From Monoplex corrugatus (Eukaryota; Mollusca; Gastropoda; Littorinimorpha; Ranellidae), in the NCBI GenBank assembly GCA_030674185.1, contig JAPXFY010000031.1:1883156-1947155 (forward strand): a stretch of DNA of 64,000 bases. Reading direction: 5' to 3'. The notes beneath the pieces were generated by a model. That model had not been told where the DNA came from and made no database searches. It saw only the letters and a list, made by a program, of their open reading frames with translations. This document shows positions 34,130-45,424 of the stretch, one piece after another (position 1 is the stretch's first letter; each line of letters starts with the position of its first letter). The position numbers and the translations under genes are program-made.

Positions 34130-34849
34130 TTAAGGTAGCAGGTACAGTGGCGGAGAAGCTATTTTTTGTTTATTTTAGTAACAGTGGATATACATAAGCT
34201 AGAAACCTGATGTTTGGCAGAAATCTGCAGGATACATGTCTCTAATAGAAAAAAATATTATTTTGGTAAAATGTTTCATATAATTTGTGTTGTCAACGTT
34301 TGTCAAAATTGACCTTTTTTTTGTCGTTTTGCGTTCCTAGTGCGTACAAATATTAACCAATCTGCATGAATTTTGGCACAAAGCTTTATCATACTAACAG
34401 CTAGCTTGTGTCATACCAGATTTTGGATAACTTGTATAGTTTAGTAATAAAGCTTGTAAAAGTGTAAAAAATTTTAATGACATTTAACGCGAATTTTATA
34501 CGCCCATAGAATGAAGACAAAACTGGATATCAAAAAGTTGGTATGACAAAAGCTTCATTTTGTAATATAGGTTATATTAAAAAAAAAACAAATCTTCAAA
34601 AAGAATTATACCCTGGGAATTAGTCTGTCAAAAACTATCACTATTTTTGGTATCGAAAATTTCACATTAATTTACATAATTAATTACAACACAAATTATA
34701 TGAAACATTTTACCAAAATAATATTTTTTTCTATTAGAGACATGTATCCTGCAGATTTCTGCCAAAAATCAGGTTTCTAGCTTATGTATATCCACTGTTA
34801 CTAAAATAAACAAAAAATAGCTTCTCCGCCACTGTACCTGCTACCTTAA
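34130..34849. mobile_element. 720-bp foldback/MITE element with 164-bp arms and TTAA ends
   Basis: Left arm 34130-34293 and right arm 34686-34849 are inverted copies with a single mismatch seen (GATGTTTGG against GATTTTTGG). Both ends start TTAAGGTAGCAGGTACAGTG when read inward. TTAA at both tips suits piggyBac-type targeting, or a TA target if the element starts two bases in. The 392-bp centre is AT-rich with no ORF. Near-identity of the arms indicates a recent insertion or gene conversion. Confidence 0.8.
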
Positions 34850-34948
34850 TTTTATGTCAGCATTAGTAATGTTCATTTAAAGCACATGTTTGAGATGTGG
34901 GGTATTGAGTCACAACCTTAGTATTTGCCTGTGGACTCTTGCTCTGTG

Positions 34949-34950
34949 TG

Positions 34951-34995
<45 letters not shown>

Positions 34996-35023
34996 GTGTG
35001 TGTGTGGTGTGTGTGTGTGGTGC
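34949..35023. repeat. (TG)n microsatellite
   Basis: TG repeat with two GG interruptions, 60 bp upstream of exon 8. Confidence 0.93.
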
Positions 35024-35085
35024 TGGCATGGAAGTACTTGATTTGTGTTGATAGTAAATGAATTTGTAATTTCCATCTATCTCAG

Positions 35086-35270
35086 GAAATTGTCCCCAAG
35101 TTTTTGGAGAAGCTGACAGATGAGGAGCTAAAGAAGGAATCCAAGACTGAAGCCAAAAATGATGCTCTGTCCTCCATCATCAAGGCGCTGAAGCAGCTGG
35201 TCAGTCGTCTGCCCAACCAGGAGGAAATCATCAAGAACCTGGAGATCTTTCGTCTGAAGATGATCTTGAG
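35086..35270 (+). CDS. USP9X: USP9X exon 8
   Basis: Acceptor CTATCTCAG, donor GTTAGT; phase 0 to 2. It encodes [20 protein letters not shown], then [20 protein letters not shown] and [11 protein letters not shown]. The [17 protein letters not shown] block is near-identical to vertebrate USP9X. Confidence 0.97.
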
Positions 35271-35812
35271 GTTAGTTGTTCTTTTGTCTTCATATGTGTA
35301 TGGATGTTTATTATGTGTTGTGTAGTTAGATCCTGTTTGTGGTATTACTTGTTAAGAAGAAACATCTGAGGATGCTCAGTGGGATCCAGAGCAACAATTC
35401 CTCATCACTGACTGGACAGTCATCTCCCAGCTCTCGATGCCACATGGTAGCCATTTGTTCTTAGTTAGTAGTTGTAATTTTTATGGAGAAGTTAAAAATT
35501 GGTTGCTGGAACTATCAAATTGGAGAATTTCTAAGTGGGACAGATTGATTGTTCTGTGTGTGTGTATGTATGTGGGATTAGATTGTGTGATTTTATGTGT
35601 ATATTTTTCTTTGTTTTTATTTGAAGAGGGGAGGGTTTGTCTCAGTGCTGGTGACCAAGTTGATGTGACAGCACTCCTAATTTGACTTGTATGTTATGTG
35701 ATAAGGTTTTGTAATTTTGGTTTTCAATTTTTTTCTCTTAGTTTGCAATTGAGGAGGAGAGGGTTTTGTCTCAGCGTAGGTTACTATTCTTGGTGTGACA
35801 GCATTCCTGATA

Positions 35813-35856
35813 TGTGACCTCCCACCACCAATTCGGTCTTAACTCGCAGTCAGTTG
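35813..35856. repeat. Left member of an about 40-bp inverted repeat around piggyBac copy 1
   Basis: ATATGTGACCT..TCGGTCTTAACTCGCA here is the inverted counterpart of 41361-41396, which reads ATATGTGACCT..TCAGTCTTAACTAGCA on the minus strand. The copies diverge beyond about 40 bp. They may be the ends of an older element into which piggyBac copy 1 inserted, or two opposite copies of a dispersed repeat. Confidence 0.5.
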
Positions 35857-36106
35857 AATAGCATTAGGAGCTGAAAAGGTGACTAAGGGTCTATCTGGGG
35901 TGTTTTGACTTTTTCTCAAAATTGATTTCTGTGGACTATAATCTATCCAAAACAAATGCGACTGCCCGCGCCCAAGCAAACTGGAACCAGAAGAACAAGA
36001 AAACCAATGTAAGCGCGTATTCAACAAAACAAGACAAGACAAATATTCCCCAAATAATTTTTTTTCTTGAAAAAATGTCATCAGTCAATTTGAATTGGTA
36101 TTTTAA

Positions 36107-37576
36107 CCCCTTAACTGCTCAGTATAATAGCACTTTCGAATAACTGCTTGCCAGGGTAAAATTTAGCTTTTTAGGGTAGGTTCAATAAAATGGTTACTGC
36201 TTATTTATTTCTTGACAGATCTCTCAGATTTTTTGCATGTTTTGTTGTTATGCATTGGTCTACAATGTCCTGTCAAAATAACTTGATTATGTTGATAATT
36301 AGTATAGCAGAAACTGACATAACTACAAAAAATTACCAAAAAATAACAGCTTTCGAGTATACACAAATACACTGTGCCACACAAAATGAGTCAGAACATT
36401 GGAAAAGTGGTTTTACTATTTATTCAACATCAGCACTAACACATGACAGTCATATAAATCCCAAGGAATGTTGCTCTTGATCATAATCTGCTCATAATTG
36501 GGAGTACTATTTTTTAGGAAAAAAGGGGCATAATCATGCTTTTTGCAGTATGTTCACTAACATGTACATTACTCATCCACTTATTGAGTTATTTGTTAGA
36601 TTTTTTGTGGACTTCTTCCTTATACCCTTGTTTACAATTTCACATCATTCTAATTTGATTTTGTTGGTAATGATGATGGTTCACACTAATAACATGTGAT
36701 AAATCAGTTTTTGTTTTGTTTTCAATTTGAGAGTTTTAGAACAATTCAGCACATAAAAGCCCACTGAACAAAGCAAAATACCTTTTGGTGTTTGCTCAGC
36801 AATATTACAAACACCTGGGATTCAAACTGATGTCAATAAATGTCCCTCTGTGTAACAATCTGTATGTTACTGGGGGTACCCCAATTCTACTGGAAAGGGG
36901 CATAATTTTACTATTTGGGGTAGGTTCAGTACCGCAATCACTGCTTATTCATTTGTTGACATATGACTTAGATTTTATGGCTTCTCTTTCATTTTACCCC
37001 AAGTTATAATGCTATATAACAATAGTGTAATTTTGTTAGCCATTGGGAAGATGGCCAGGGATATAACGGATGGTGGTTTTACAGAAAATAAAAGTTTCTA
37101 AAAACATACACATGTTACAACACATAAAACCTGTAAAACACTGACAAAAACTTCTGTTAGTGTTTACTCAACATCACTGTAAGTACACAGTATGGTCCAA
37201 ATTGTTATAGTATAATATTATACATATTGGTAAATGTTCAAAATGACAACTATGGGAAAAAAAAGTCTGAAGAAAAAAAAAACAATTGTCTGTTCAAAAA
37301 GAAAGACCCTCCCCCCACATACACACACACTTGGTATCCATTTGTTATCACATAAAACACTGTGGGAACTGTGTTAGTGTTTCTGAACATATTGTACTCA
37401 CATTACTGCCATACTGTTCTATAGGAATCCAGCACTTGCGCTTGGACATAATCCTCAGGTTGTCTACATTCGTTACTTCATAACTTTGGGGGATGGTGTT
37501 CATTTTTTTGTCTGTCCAAATTGTGGTTCAAAGAAACACACAAGGGGATTCATTCTATACTCCACTTGGTCTTCTT
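36107..37576. other. Long non-coding left arm of piggyBac copy 1
   Basis: About 1.47 kb between the left terminus and the transposase stop. It is AT-rich, with small ORFs shared exactly with copy 2 but no recognisable protein. It probably serves as 3' UTR and terminal region. Confidence 0.6.
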
Positions 37577-38953
37577 TCACTGATGGCACTCAGTCTTGTC
37601 ACAGCGTTCACAAAACGGTGAACACACACACAGGTGAGGAAAAAAAAATGCACTGTAGAATGGAAAACTAAGAACACAAAAACAAAAGCACAAAAAAGCA
37701 GAAGAAAATGAAATATATATAACTGAGGGGAAAAAAAAAACTAACACAGAACACCCTACTGCCAATACAACAAACTTGGTGTGGTAGTCCTTGAAACATT
37801 GGCCTAAGCACAATCCAGGCTTGGATGGGCAGGAGGGGCAGTAGTAGCGGGATTCCTTCCGCACTTTTATTTTCTTCGTGCAGACCCGACACGGCTTGGT
37901 GGGGTTAGACTTGTTTGGTGTCGGTGGCAGTGGAAATAAAAAGTGGTGTGCACCCACCCTCACCTCGTCATCTGTTTTTCCCTCTTCCACAGCTGGCACC
38001 TGATCTGGCCAAATCCAAGAGGTGATGACACTCTCCAAAAAACTTAGGAAAGTGTTACAGGAGTCATCACCTCTTGACTTTTGCAAGATGAATGCATTGC
38101 AGGCTGCAACCTGCAGAAAATGGAAAAACAGTTTTTTTGTCCATTTCATCGACTTACGTGAGCAGTCATATGGGTGAAGCAGCTGATCTTGTTTGTCAAC
38201 TCCACCCATATTCCTGTTGTAATTCGATGAAACAGACGGACGCATGTTGACACCCCGTCGTCCCCGGTGTGGAATGGGTGCCTCAGTGTGGCCATGCACA
38301 GAGGACAGCAGGTGCACCACTTTTGTGCTGTGGTACTTTGTGGCGACGATCTTGTTGTCACCACAAAGAGCAGCTGATGATCCGGGGTCCAGCTTCACTC
38401 CACGTAGCTCCTCTGGAATACCCCGGTTCTCCCGGACGGTGCCGCAGGCCAAGGTGTTCCTTTCCAGGAGGTAGAGGTACAGCCGCAGACTACTGTACCA
38501 GTTGTCCGTGTAGACATGGTAGCCCTTTTCCAGGAGAGGGGCTACCAAGTACAGCACCATCTTCTCGCTGGCCGAGAGAGTTGGGTTGTCTGCATTTACG
38601 GACTCTAGGACAGGCTGCACCTCATTGACGGGGTCCTCCTTTCCAGCATACACCTTGAAGCGGTAGCAGTAGCCACCACTTCCCTTGACACCGCCGTCAG
38701 ACTCACAGCACAGGTATATTTTGATGCCAAACCGGGCACGTTTCAACGGTATGTATTGACGAAATATCAGTCTACCCTTCCAAAGAAGTAGACTTTCATC
38801 AACACATACCGCTTGCCGGGGCTCATACACCTCCTGGAACCTCTCATGCAGATGATCCAGAATAGGACGGATCTTGTAGAGCCGGTCGTACGCTGGATCA
38901 CCTGGCACTGGCATGGCTGCATTGTTGTTGAAGTGCAGAAACTGAAGAAGAAT
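37577..38953 (-). CDS. piggyBac transposase exon 2 (copy 1), extended C-terminus
   Basis: It carries the catalytic DDD triad in VDESLLLWKGR (about residue 323), YTDNWYSS (about 421) and NMGGVDKQDQ (about 524). A C-terminal zinc-ribbon follows (CRVCTKK..RYYCPSCPSKPGLCLGQC, then FKDYHT). These are all the residues expected for an active cut-and-paste transposase. After HTKFV an extra base (GTTGTATTGG) changes the frame relative to copy 2 and adds about 60 residues of hydrophobic tail, ending ERCDKTECHQ. Copy 2 stops six codons after the zinc-ribbon, so the tail here is probably a mutation or an error. Confidence 0.9.
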   Translation of the reverse strand: MLLQFLHFNNNAAMPVPGDPAYDRLYKIRPILDHLHERFQEVYEPRQAVCVDESLLLWKGRLIFRQYIPLKRARFGIKIYLCCESDGGVKGSGGYCYRFKVYAGKEDPVNEVQPVLESVNADNPTLSASEKMVLYLVAPLLEKGYHVYTDNWYSSLRLYLYLLERNTLACGTVRENRGIPEELRGVKLDPGSSAALCGDNKIVATKYHSTKVVHLLSSVHGHTEAPIPHRGRRGVNMRPSVSSNYNRNMGGVDKQDQLLHPYDCSRKSMKWTKKLFFHFLQVAACNAFILQKSRGDDSCNTFLSFLESVITSWIWPDQVPAVEEGKTDDEVRVGAHHFLFPLPPTPNKSNPTKPCRVCTKKIKVRKESRYYCPSCPSKPGLCLGQCFKDYHTKFVVLAVGCSVLVFFFPSVIYISFSSAFLCFCFCVLSFPFYSAFFFPHLCVCSPFCERCDKTECHQ

Positions 38954-39933
<980 letters not shown>

Positions 39934-40746
39934 CTGGAACCGGTTTCTTGTCATGATGGAGCTGAAGACTGGAATTCTGTACAGCACCTTCTTAGACCAG
40001 TACAGTTCAATTGAAGGTAGCCGCACAATGCCCATCAGCAGAACCAGGCCCAGAAACTTCCTCATTTCTGCACAGTCGACTTTCTCCCACTTGTTGGCCC
40101 TGGAAAACTGTGGAAGATTGGGGTGTGCCTCGAGAAACTGGTCAGCATACAGGTTTGTCTGAATGACGAGATGGTTGACTAGGTCAGAAAAAAATAATTC
40201 CAAATAGTCAACCGGCCTAAAATTAGCACAGCTGACCTTCAACCCCGGATTTCCAGTGAAAACTACACCAGGGTTGGGGTGCTGTGCATCAGCTTCTCGC
40301 CATTCTCTCACTAGCTGTTGCTGACCACGCCTCACGCCACGCCCCCTGCCGCTTCCACGGGGCCCTCGCCGTCGTCCAGACCCCCTACCACGTCCACGAC
40401 CCCGTCCCCTCCTGACAGGAGGGGGTGCAGTGCTTGTTGATGGTAGAGGATCCCCCATTTCCTCTTCTTCACCCTCGCTAGCACTGGTTTCCCCACTGCT
40501 TTCACTGGGAGCGAACGAAGGATCCACGTCATCACCAGCACCTATCTCCGATAAAAGTGGATGGTGCTGGTTCCCATCCGTCTCCTCCTCATCACTGATG
40601 TCAGGATCCGATCCTCCCATGTCTTCTTCTCCACTGTCTTGATCGTTGAATATCTCGTCCAACACATCAAGCGCAGTGTACCGCTTGAAAACAGGTCGAG
40701 CCGACGACGTACTAGGTCTCGCTGCCATCTTGAATTCGCTAATCAC
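39934..40746 (-). CDS. piggyBac transposase exon 1 (copy 1)
   Basis: It starts MISEFKMAARPSTSS; the second methionine (40728) is an equally good start. Residues 1-110 are acidic and disordered (DEIFNDQDSGEEDMGGSDPD). Then comes a basic GRGRGRGRGSGRRRGPRG stretch resembling an RG-rich nucleic-acid-binding segment. From about residue 165 the DDE_Tnp_1_7-type domain begins (ELFFSDLVNHLVIQTNLYAD), ending LYRIPVFSSIMTRNRFQ at residue 271. The exon ends CAG with a GC donor (GCAAGT) on the minus strand. Confidence 0.9.
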
Positions 40747-41360
40747 TGTAACCTCTCAACTCGCGATTTGCATATCCTGTGGTCAGTTACTGGTGACGTG
40801 AAGGATATGGGCTCTTCGCTGATATCAGCAACAGAGTTGGAAACATTTTGCGCAGTCATTTCTTGTGTAGATTTGCTCGCTTTCCGTGACGAGTTTACTA
40901 CGAGTGGCACTCGTATACGGGCGTGGTGAATTTCGATTTTACTACGAGCGTTACTCGTACCAAGCAGAGAAGAGGTTAATGTGCTGATTGTAGCAGAAAG
41001 AACGCAATTTCTTACCTAAAGTATCTCTTTTTGTCTCCTATTGTGAACCGTAACCTGTACAGACCCTCACATGTAACATACTGATAGAAAGCTCTTTAAT
41101 GCACCTTTCGGATAATGACAGTTATAATTAGAAACAAACCGTATCAAAGCCACCAAATAAAGAAATATAAAGAAAATGTGTAGGAGAGTACATAAAAACT
41201 TTAGAGGCCTTTTTCTCAAAATGGCCGTCATACAACTTAATGATTTCAAACATACATAACATCTACATTTTGTTGAGTACAAGCTTCATTCAAGTACCAA
41301 AACAATCAGCAAAATGCACACTTTCCAGTGATATGTATATCTCAAAATACCCAGAATGCT

Positions 41361-41396
41361 AGTTAAGACTGATTTCATGCTGGAAGGTCACATATA
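41361..41396. repeat. Right member of the inverted repeat around piggyBac copy 1
   Basis: Inverted counterpart of 35813-35856; see that entry. TGCTAGTTAAGACTGA is followed after a few bases by AGGTCACATAT. Confidence 0.5.
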
Positions 41397-41489
41397 ACTT
41401 ATAAAAGGAACTGTGCTGTGTGAGCTGCCTGCCTGTCAGAGGGTTAAAACAAAACACAATAGGCTTACATGCAGAAAGCTTTAGTGTTT

Positions 41490-41682
41490 TTAACCCTTTC
41501 ACTCCCGCACTCCGGTCACCAGCATCCTGCATTGCCAACCATGTTAGCAAAGCAAAAACTTAACCCTTTGATTCCCTCACCCTATCCACCAGCTTCCTGC
41601 AGGAAGCTGGTGGATAGGGTGAGGGAATCAAAGGGTTAAGTTTTTGTAGTTGGTAGATAGGGTGCGGGAGTCAAAGGGTTAA
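41490..41682. mobile_element. TTAA-ended mini-element enclosing a 94-bp perfect palindrome
   Basis: The outer ends read TTAACCCTTTCACTCCCGCA (left) and TTAACCCTTTGACTCCCGCA (right, inward). The inner block 41553-41646 is a perfect palindrome with 47-bp arms and no spacer, whose arms also contain TTAACCCTTTGATTCCCTCA. This looks like a non-autonomous piggyBac-type MITE with a nested inverted copy, only 46 bp upstream of exon 9. A perfect 47-bp inverted pair can extrude as a cruciform and can impair the acceptor in RNA. Confidence 0.7.
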
Positions 41683-41728
41683 GCATTCCCAAACAAATCT
41701 TACAATTTTCTTGTTCTGCTTGTTGCAG

Positions 41729-41867
41729 GTTGCTGCAGATTTCCTCCTTCAATGGCAAGATGAATGCCCTGAATGAAGTGAACAAAGTGATCACTAATGT
41801 GTCCTTCCATGCCAATCGTCACCAGCAGCTGGAAGAGGATGAATGGTTGACAGCAGAAAAGATGGCA
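41729..41867 (+). CDS. USP9X: USP9X exon 9
   Basis: Acceptor CTTGTTGCAG, donor GTGAGT; completes phase 2, ends in phase 0. It encodes [20 protein letters not shown] then [13 protein letters not shown] and [11 protein letters not shown], near-identical to the vertebrate [20 protein letters not shown] block. Confidence 0.97.
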
Positions 41868-42877
41868 GTGAGTATCATTGGCATTGCAAAATTACTCCAC
41901 AGTATGTATTGTGTACTGTAAATGGGTTGAGGTTGTTTTTAAATAAGAGATTGTGATTTCATGAGTTTTTGTTTGTTGTCATAGAGTGCAGGCAGGGAGA
42001 TTCAGAACTAAAAAGAGAAGACTGGCAAAGTGTCCTATATTTTCCATTTTTATACAGAAATGATTAAAAAAAACCACCCAACAAACTTCATTTCTAAAAC
42101 GAGCATTTCTCTTCACAGAATTCTGTGCAAGTGAGAAACTAAAATAGATATAGAACTGCCTGATTTTATTTTGCTTGATTGTGTTAAAGGAATTACAGAT
42201 AATGGTTTTTCTCTACAGCAGGGTGTAATTGATATAAGGTGGGGGTGGGGGGTGGGGAATCAGATTTGGTCAGATTTCAATTTCTAGTAACAGTTGTTCC
42301 GTGTATGTTGCTGTCAAAAACACTATTGTATATTTAAGTTTGGATGTAATAAGGGGTCAAAATATGTAACATAGCAAAACCACTCATATAATGTGGAAAC
42401 TAAGCATGCATTCAAAGTATCACTGAAACACTAAGAACTGTGGCATTTTTCTATTGATGTATTTATTTTACGCCAAGCAATGGATGTTTTACATGAAAAA
42501 AAAACTGAAAAGAAAAATAGAAAACATCGATGTTTGGAGATATTCTTAGACTGAAATATTCTGACCTAATTTTTTCCATTCAGACAAGGTAAGAAAATCA
42601 GTTAAGTGAAATTTTGTGACATGTACTTGACACATTAAGTATGTCAGACATTCAGAGAAAAATTCAGGGAAAAAGTAATATGGAATGAAAATATGAAAAT
42701 GTTGTATTACCGATGAAACATGGAAACCAGCATTTCATGTGACAGAGCTGATTGCTGCCCAGTGTACAACAGGGCCACAAAATATATGTCACATTTTTGT
42801 TGATTTATTACTTTCAGTGTCTGCTCAATAGTAACACACATTTCAGACTAGAAGCAAGTAATTCTGTTTTCAACCTC
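41868..42877. other. Left part of intron 9
   Basis: AT-rich with a short G-rich stretch near 42238-42258; no element recognised. Confidence 0.5.
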
Positions 42878-43893
42878 ATCTTTGTGGAATTGTCTTCTGA
42901 CTCCTTGTACAGTCAGTCATTATATCTTGTGTCAGCTCATCTTTGTGGAATTGTCTTCTGACTCCTTGTACAGTCAGTCATTATATCTTGTGTCAGCTCA
43001 TCTTTGTCAGAATTGTCTTCTGACTCCTTGTACAGTCAGTCATTATGTGTTGTGTCACCTCATCTTTGTGGTATTGTCTTCTGTCTCCTTGTACAGTCAG
43101 TCATTATATGTTGTGTCACCTCATCTTTGTCAGAATTGTCTTCTGACTCCTTGTACAGTCAGTCATTATATGTTGTGTCAGCTCATCTTTGTCAGAATTG
43201 TCTTCTGACTCCTTGTACAGTCAGTCATTATGTGTTGTGTCACCTCATCTTTGTGGTATTGTCTTCTGTCTCCTTGTACAGTCAGTCATTATATGTTGTG
43301 TCAGCTCATCTTTGTGGTATTGTCTTCTGTCTCCTTGTACAGTCAGTCATTATATGTTGTGTCACCTCATCTTTGTCAGAATTGTCTTCTGACTCCTTGT
43401 ACAGTCAGTCATTATATGTTGTGTCACCTCATCTTTGTCAGAATTGTCTTCTGACTCCTTGTACAGTCAGTCATTATATGTTGTGTCACCTCATCTTTGT
43501 CAGAATTGTCTTCTGACTCCTTGTACAGTCAGTCATTATATCTTGTGTCAGCTCATCTTTGTGTTATTGTCTTCTGACTCCTTGTACAGTCAGTCATTAT
43601 ATGTTGTGTCACCTCATCTTTGTCAGAATTGTCTTCTGACTCCTTGTACAGTCAGTCATTATATCTTGTGTCACCTCATCTTTGTCAGAATTGTCTTCTG
43701 ACTCCTTGTACAGTCAGTCATTATGTGTTGTGTCAGCTCATCTTTGTCAGAATTGTCTTCTGACTCCTTGTACAGTCAGTCATTATATCTTGTGTCACCT
43801 CATCTTTGTCAGAATTGTCTTCTGTCTCCTTGTACAGTCAGTCATTATGTGTTGTGTCACCTCATCTTTGTCAGAATTGTCTTCAGTCACCTC
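42878..43893. repeat. 62-bp minisatellite, about 16 copies
   Basis: The unit is ATCTTTGTCAGAATTGTC, then TTCTGACTCCTTGTACAG, then TCAGTCATTATATG, then TTGTGTCACCTC. Variant classes (GTGGAATTG, GTGGTATTG, GTCAGAATTG; GTCACC or GTCAGC) are interspersed, suggesting repeated unequal exchange. Each unit carries CCTTGTACAG|TC, an acceptor-like string. Confidence 0.95.
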
Positions 43894-45104
43894 ATATGCT
43901 TTCACACATCGAAAACATGCAGAATTGCAAGACAATCCTAGCATCAAGATCATTTTGGTGAAAAAGAGTTTTGATTTTTGGAAAAATAAAACCAGTTTGG
44001 GGAGAGTTGCATAAGTCACTGAGTCATAAGGGAAACCATCCACTTTTACAGACCCATTCTGGGACTGACAACATGGGTGGTTGTTCTGTCCTGTTAAATT
44101 ATAATGAAACACCTATGTTCGTTCTACATTTGAAGGAGTCTCAAAAAGCTTTGTGAACGCCATAGTTTTTACGTTGAAGGCAGTCAAGAGGTTCATGTAT
44201 GATTTTTTGATTTGGACAAAAACGCAGTGATCAGTGACTGACTTCTTGAATTTTTTTCATTGTTAAAAGAGTATGCAGACCACTATTAATTGCATCTATG
44301 CATGAAGTGTAGGGCTTTTTTTGTACTGTTCTGAATGATGGAGACAAACCTATCCCTAAGTTACACAGATTTCTCTTTGATTTGGAGTTGTTTTTAACAT
44401 GGTGTTAGCCATGATATGGCGTTATCATTGGCTGGGCTATAAGTAATACTATTAACGATTAGCTGACCATTCTGTCCCATCTACAGAAACTGTTCAGGGT
44501 TTCTGTCTTCTCCAGCCCAAGTTGAAGTGTATCTTGTGAAGATGATTGTTATGATATAAGAAACAATTCAGGTTATCTTGTGTTTGACAACATTCTGATC
44601 GCCCTTTTCTTTGAACATTGGTATACAAGGATGTACAGAGGATTCGCACCATTGTTATTCATCCAAAGAAAATTCTTTGAAGAACTGTGGCCGACTTATT
44701 TAATGCTAAGTAGGCGAGATTTTCGTGAGATACTTTAGACAAGAGCAGTTGTTTGTTCCACGTAGCAGCAAGTGTGACCAGGCGTTTGGTAAGTAAGGCT
44801 TGGTAACATTGAGACGATAGTGCGGGCGAGGTAAAGAAGGTGGCCATGCAAGTAGCTTTTAATGTTTGTCGATGGTTCTGTCTTCTGTTGTGAAGTAAGC
44901 GCTGTACATTACTAAAATATATATCCGCCTTGTGTCTGTTTCATAGCACTCTTTTGCCTCACCCTTGCCATTCACAATCTCATCACTTACAAGTGAGTGT
45001 GCTAGTGGTAAGAAACAGGCCCCTTTTTCCACTCTAAAAGCATTGGACTAGAATTCATTTTAAGTGCAGGGAAATGGCATATGGACAATGGTTGTTGTTG
45101 ACAG
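43894..45104. other. Right part of intron 9
   Basis: No gene recognised. 44396-44465 resembles 34005-34085 (a TTGGCTGGGCT block), suggesting a low-copy dispersed repeat. Confidence 0.45.
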
Positions 45105-45257
45105 GAATGGATTCAGGAACACGGTGTGCTGTCCATCGTGCTGCGAGACAGCCTTCACCAGCCACAGTACGTGGAAAAACTGGAGAAGATCCTGCGCTTC
45201 ATGATCAAAGAGAAGGCCCTCACGATGGAGGACCTGGACAGGCTTTGGAATGCACAG
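45105..45257 (+). CDS. USP9X: USP9X exon 10
   Basis: Acceptor TTGTTGACAG, donor GTAAGC; 51 codons, phase 0 to 0. It encodes [20 protein letters not shown] then [20 protein letters not shown] and DLDRLWNAQ, nearly identical to vertebrate USP9X. Confidence 0.97.
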
Positions 45258-45424
45258 GTAAGCAATGATGAAAAAACGTTTTTGCTGTATTTAACACCAG
45301 CAGTAAAGGAAATAAATCCTTGCACCCATATGAAATATTGTCTAGTCTTCCTCTGTTTTGGACTTTTTTTCATAATTTGAATTTTCGTACTAATGATTAC
45401 ATAATCATTGGGGGGACCTGAACT

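Noticed and set aside
38146..38628. Overlapping + and - strand ORFs inside transposase exon 2
   Set aside because: Shadows of the transposase reading frame, repeated identically in copy 2.
42878..43893. CRISPR-like array of repeats and spacers
   Set aside because: The units are contiguous tandem copies with no unique spacers, in a eukaryotic intron.
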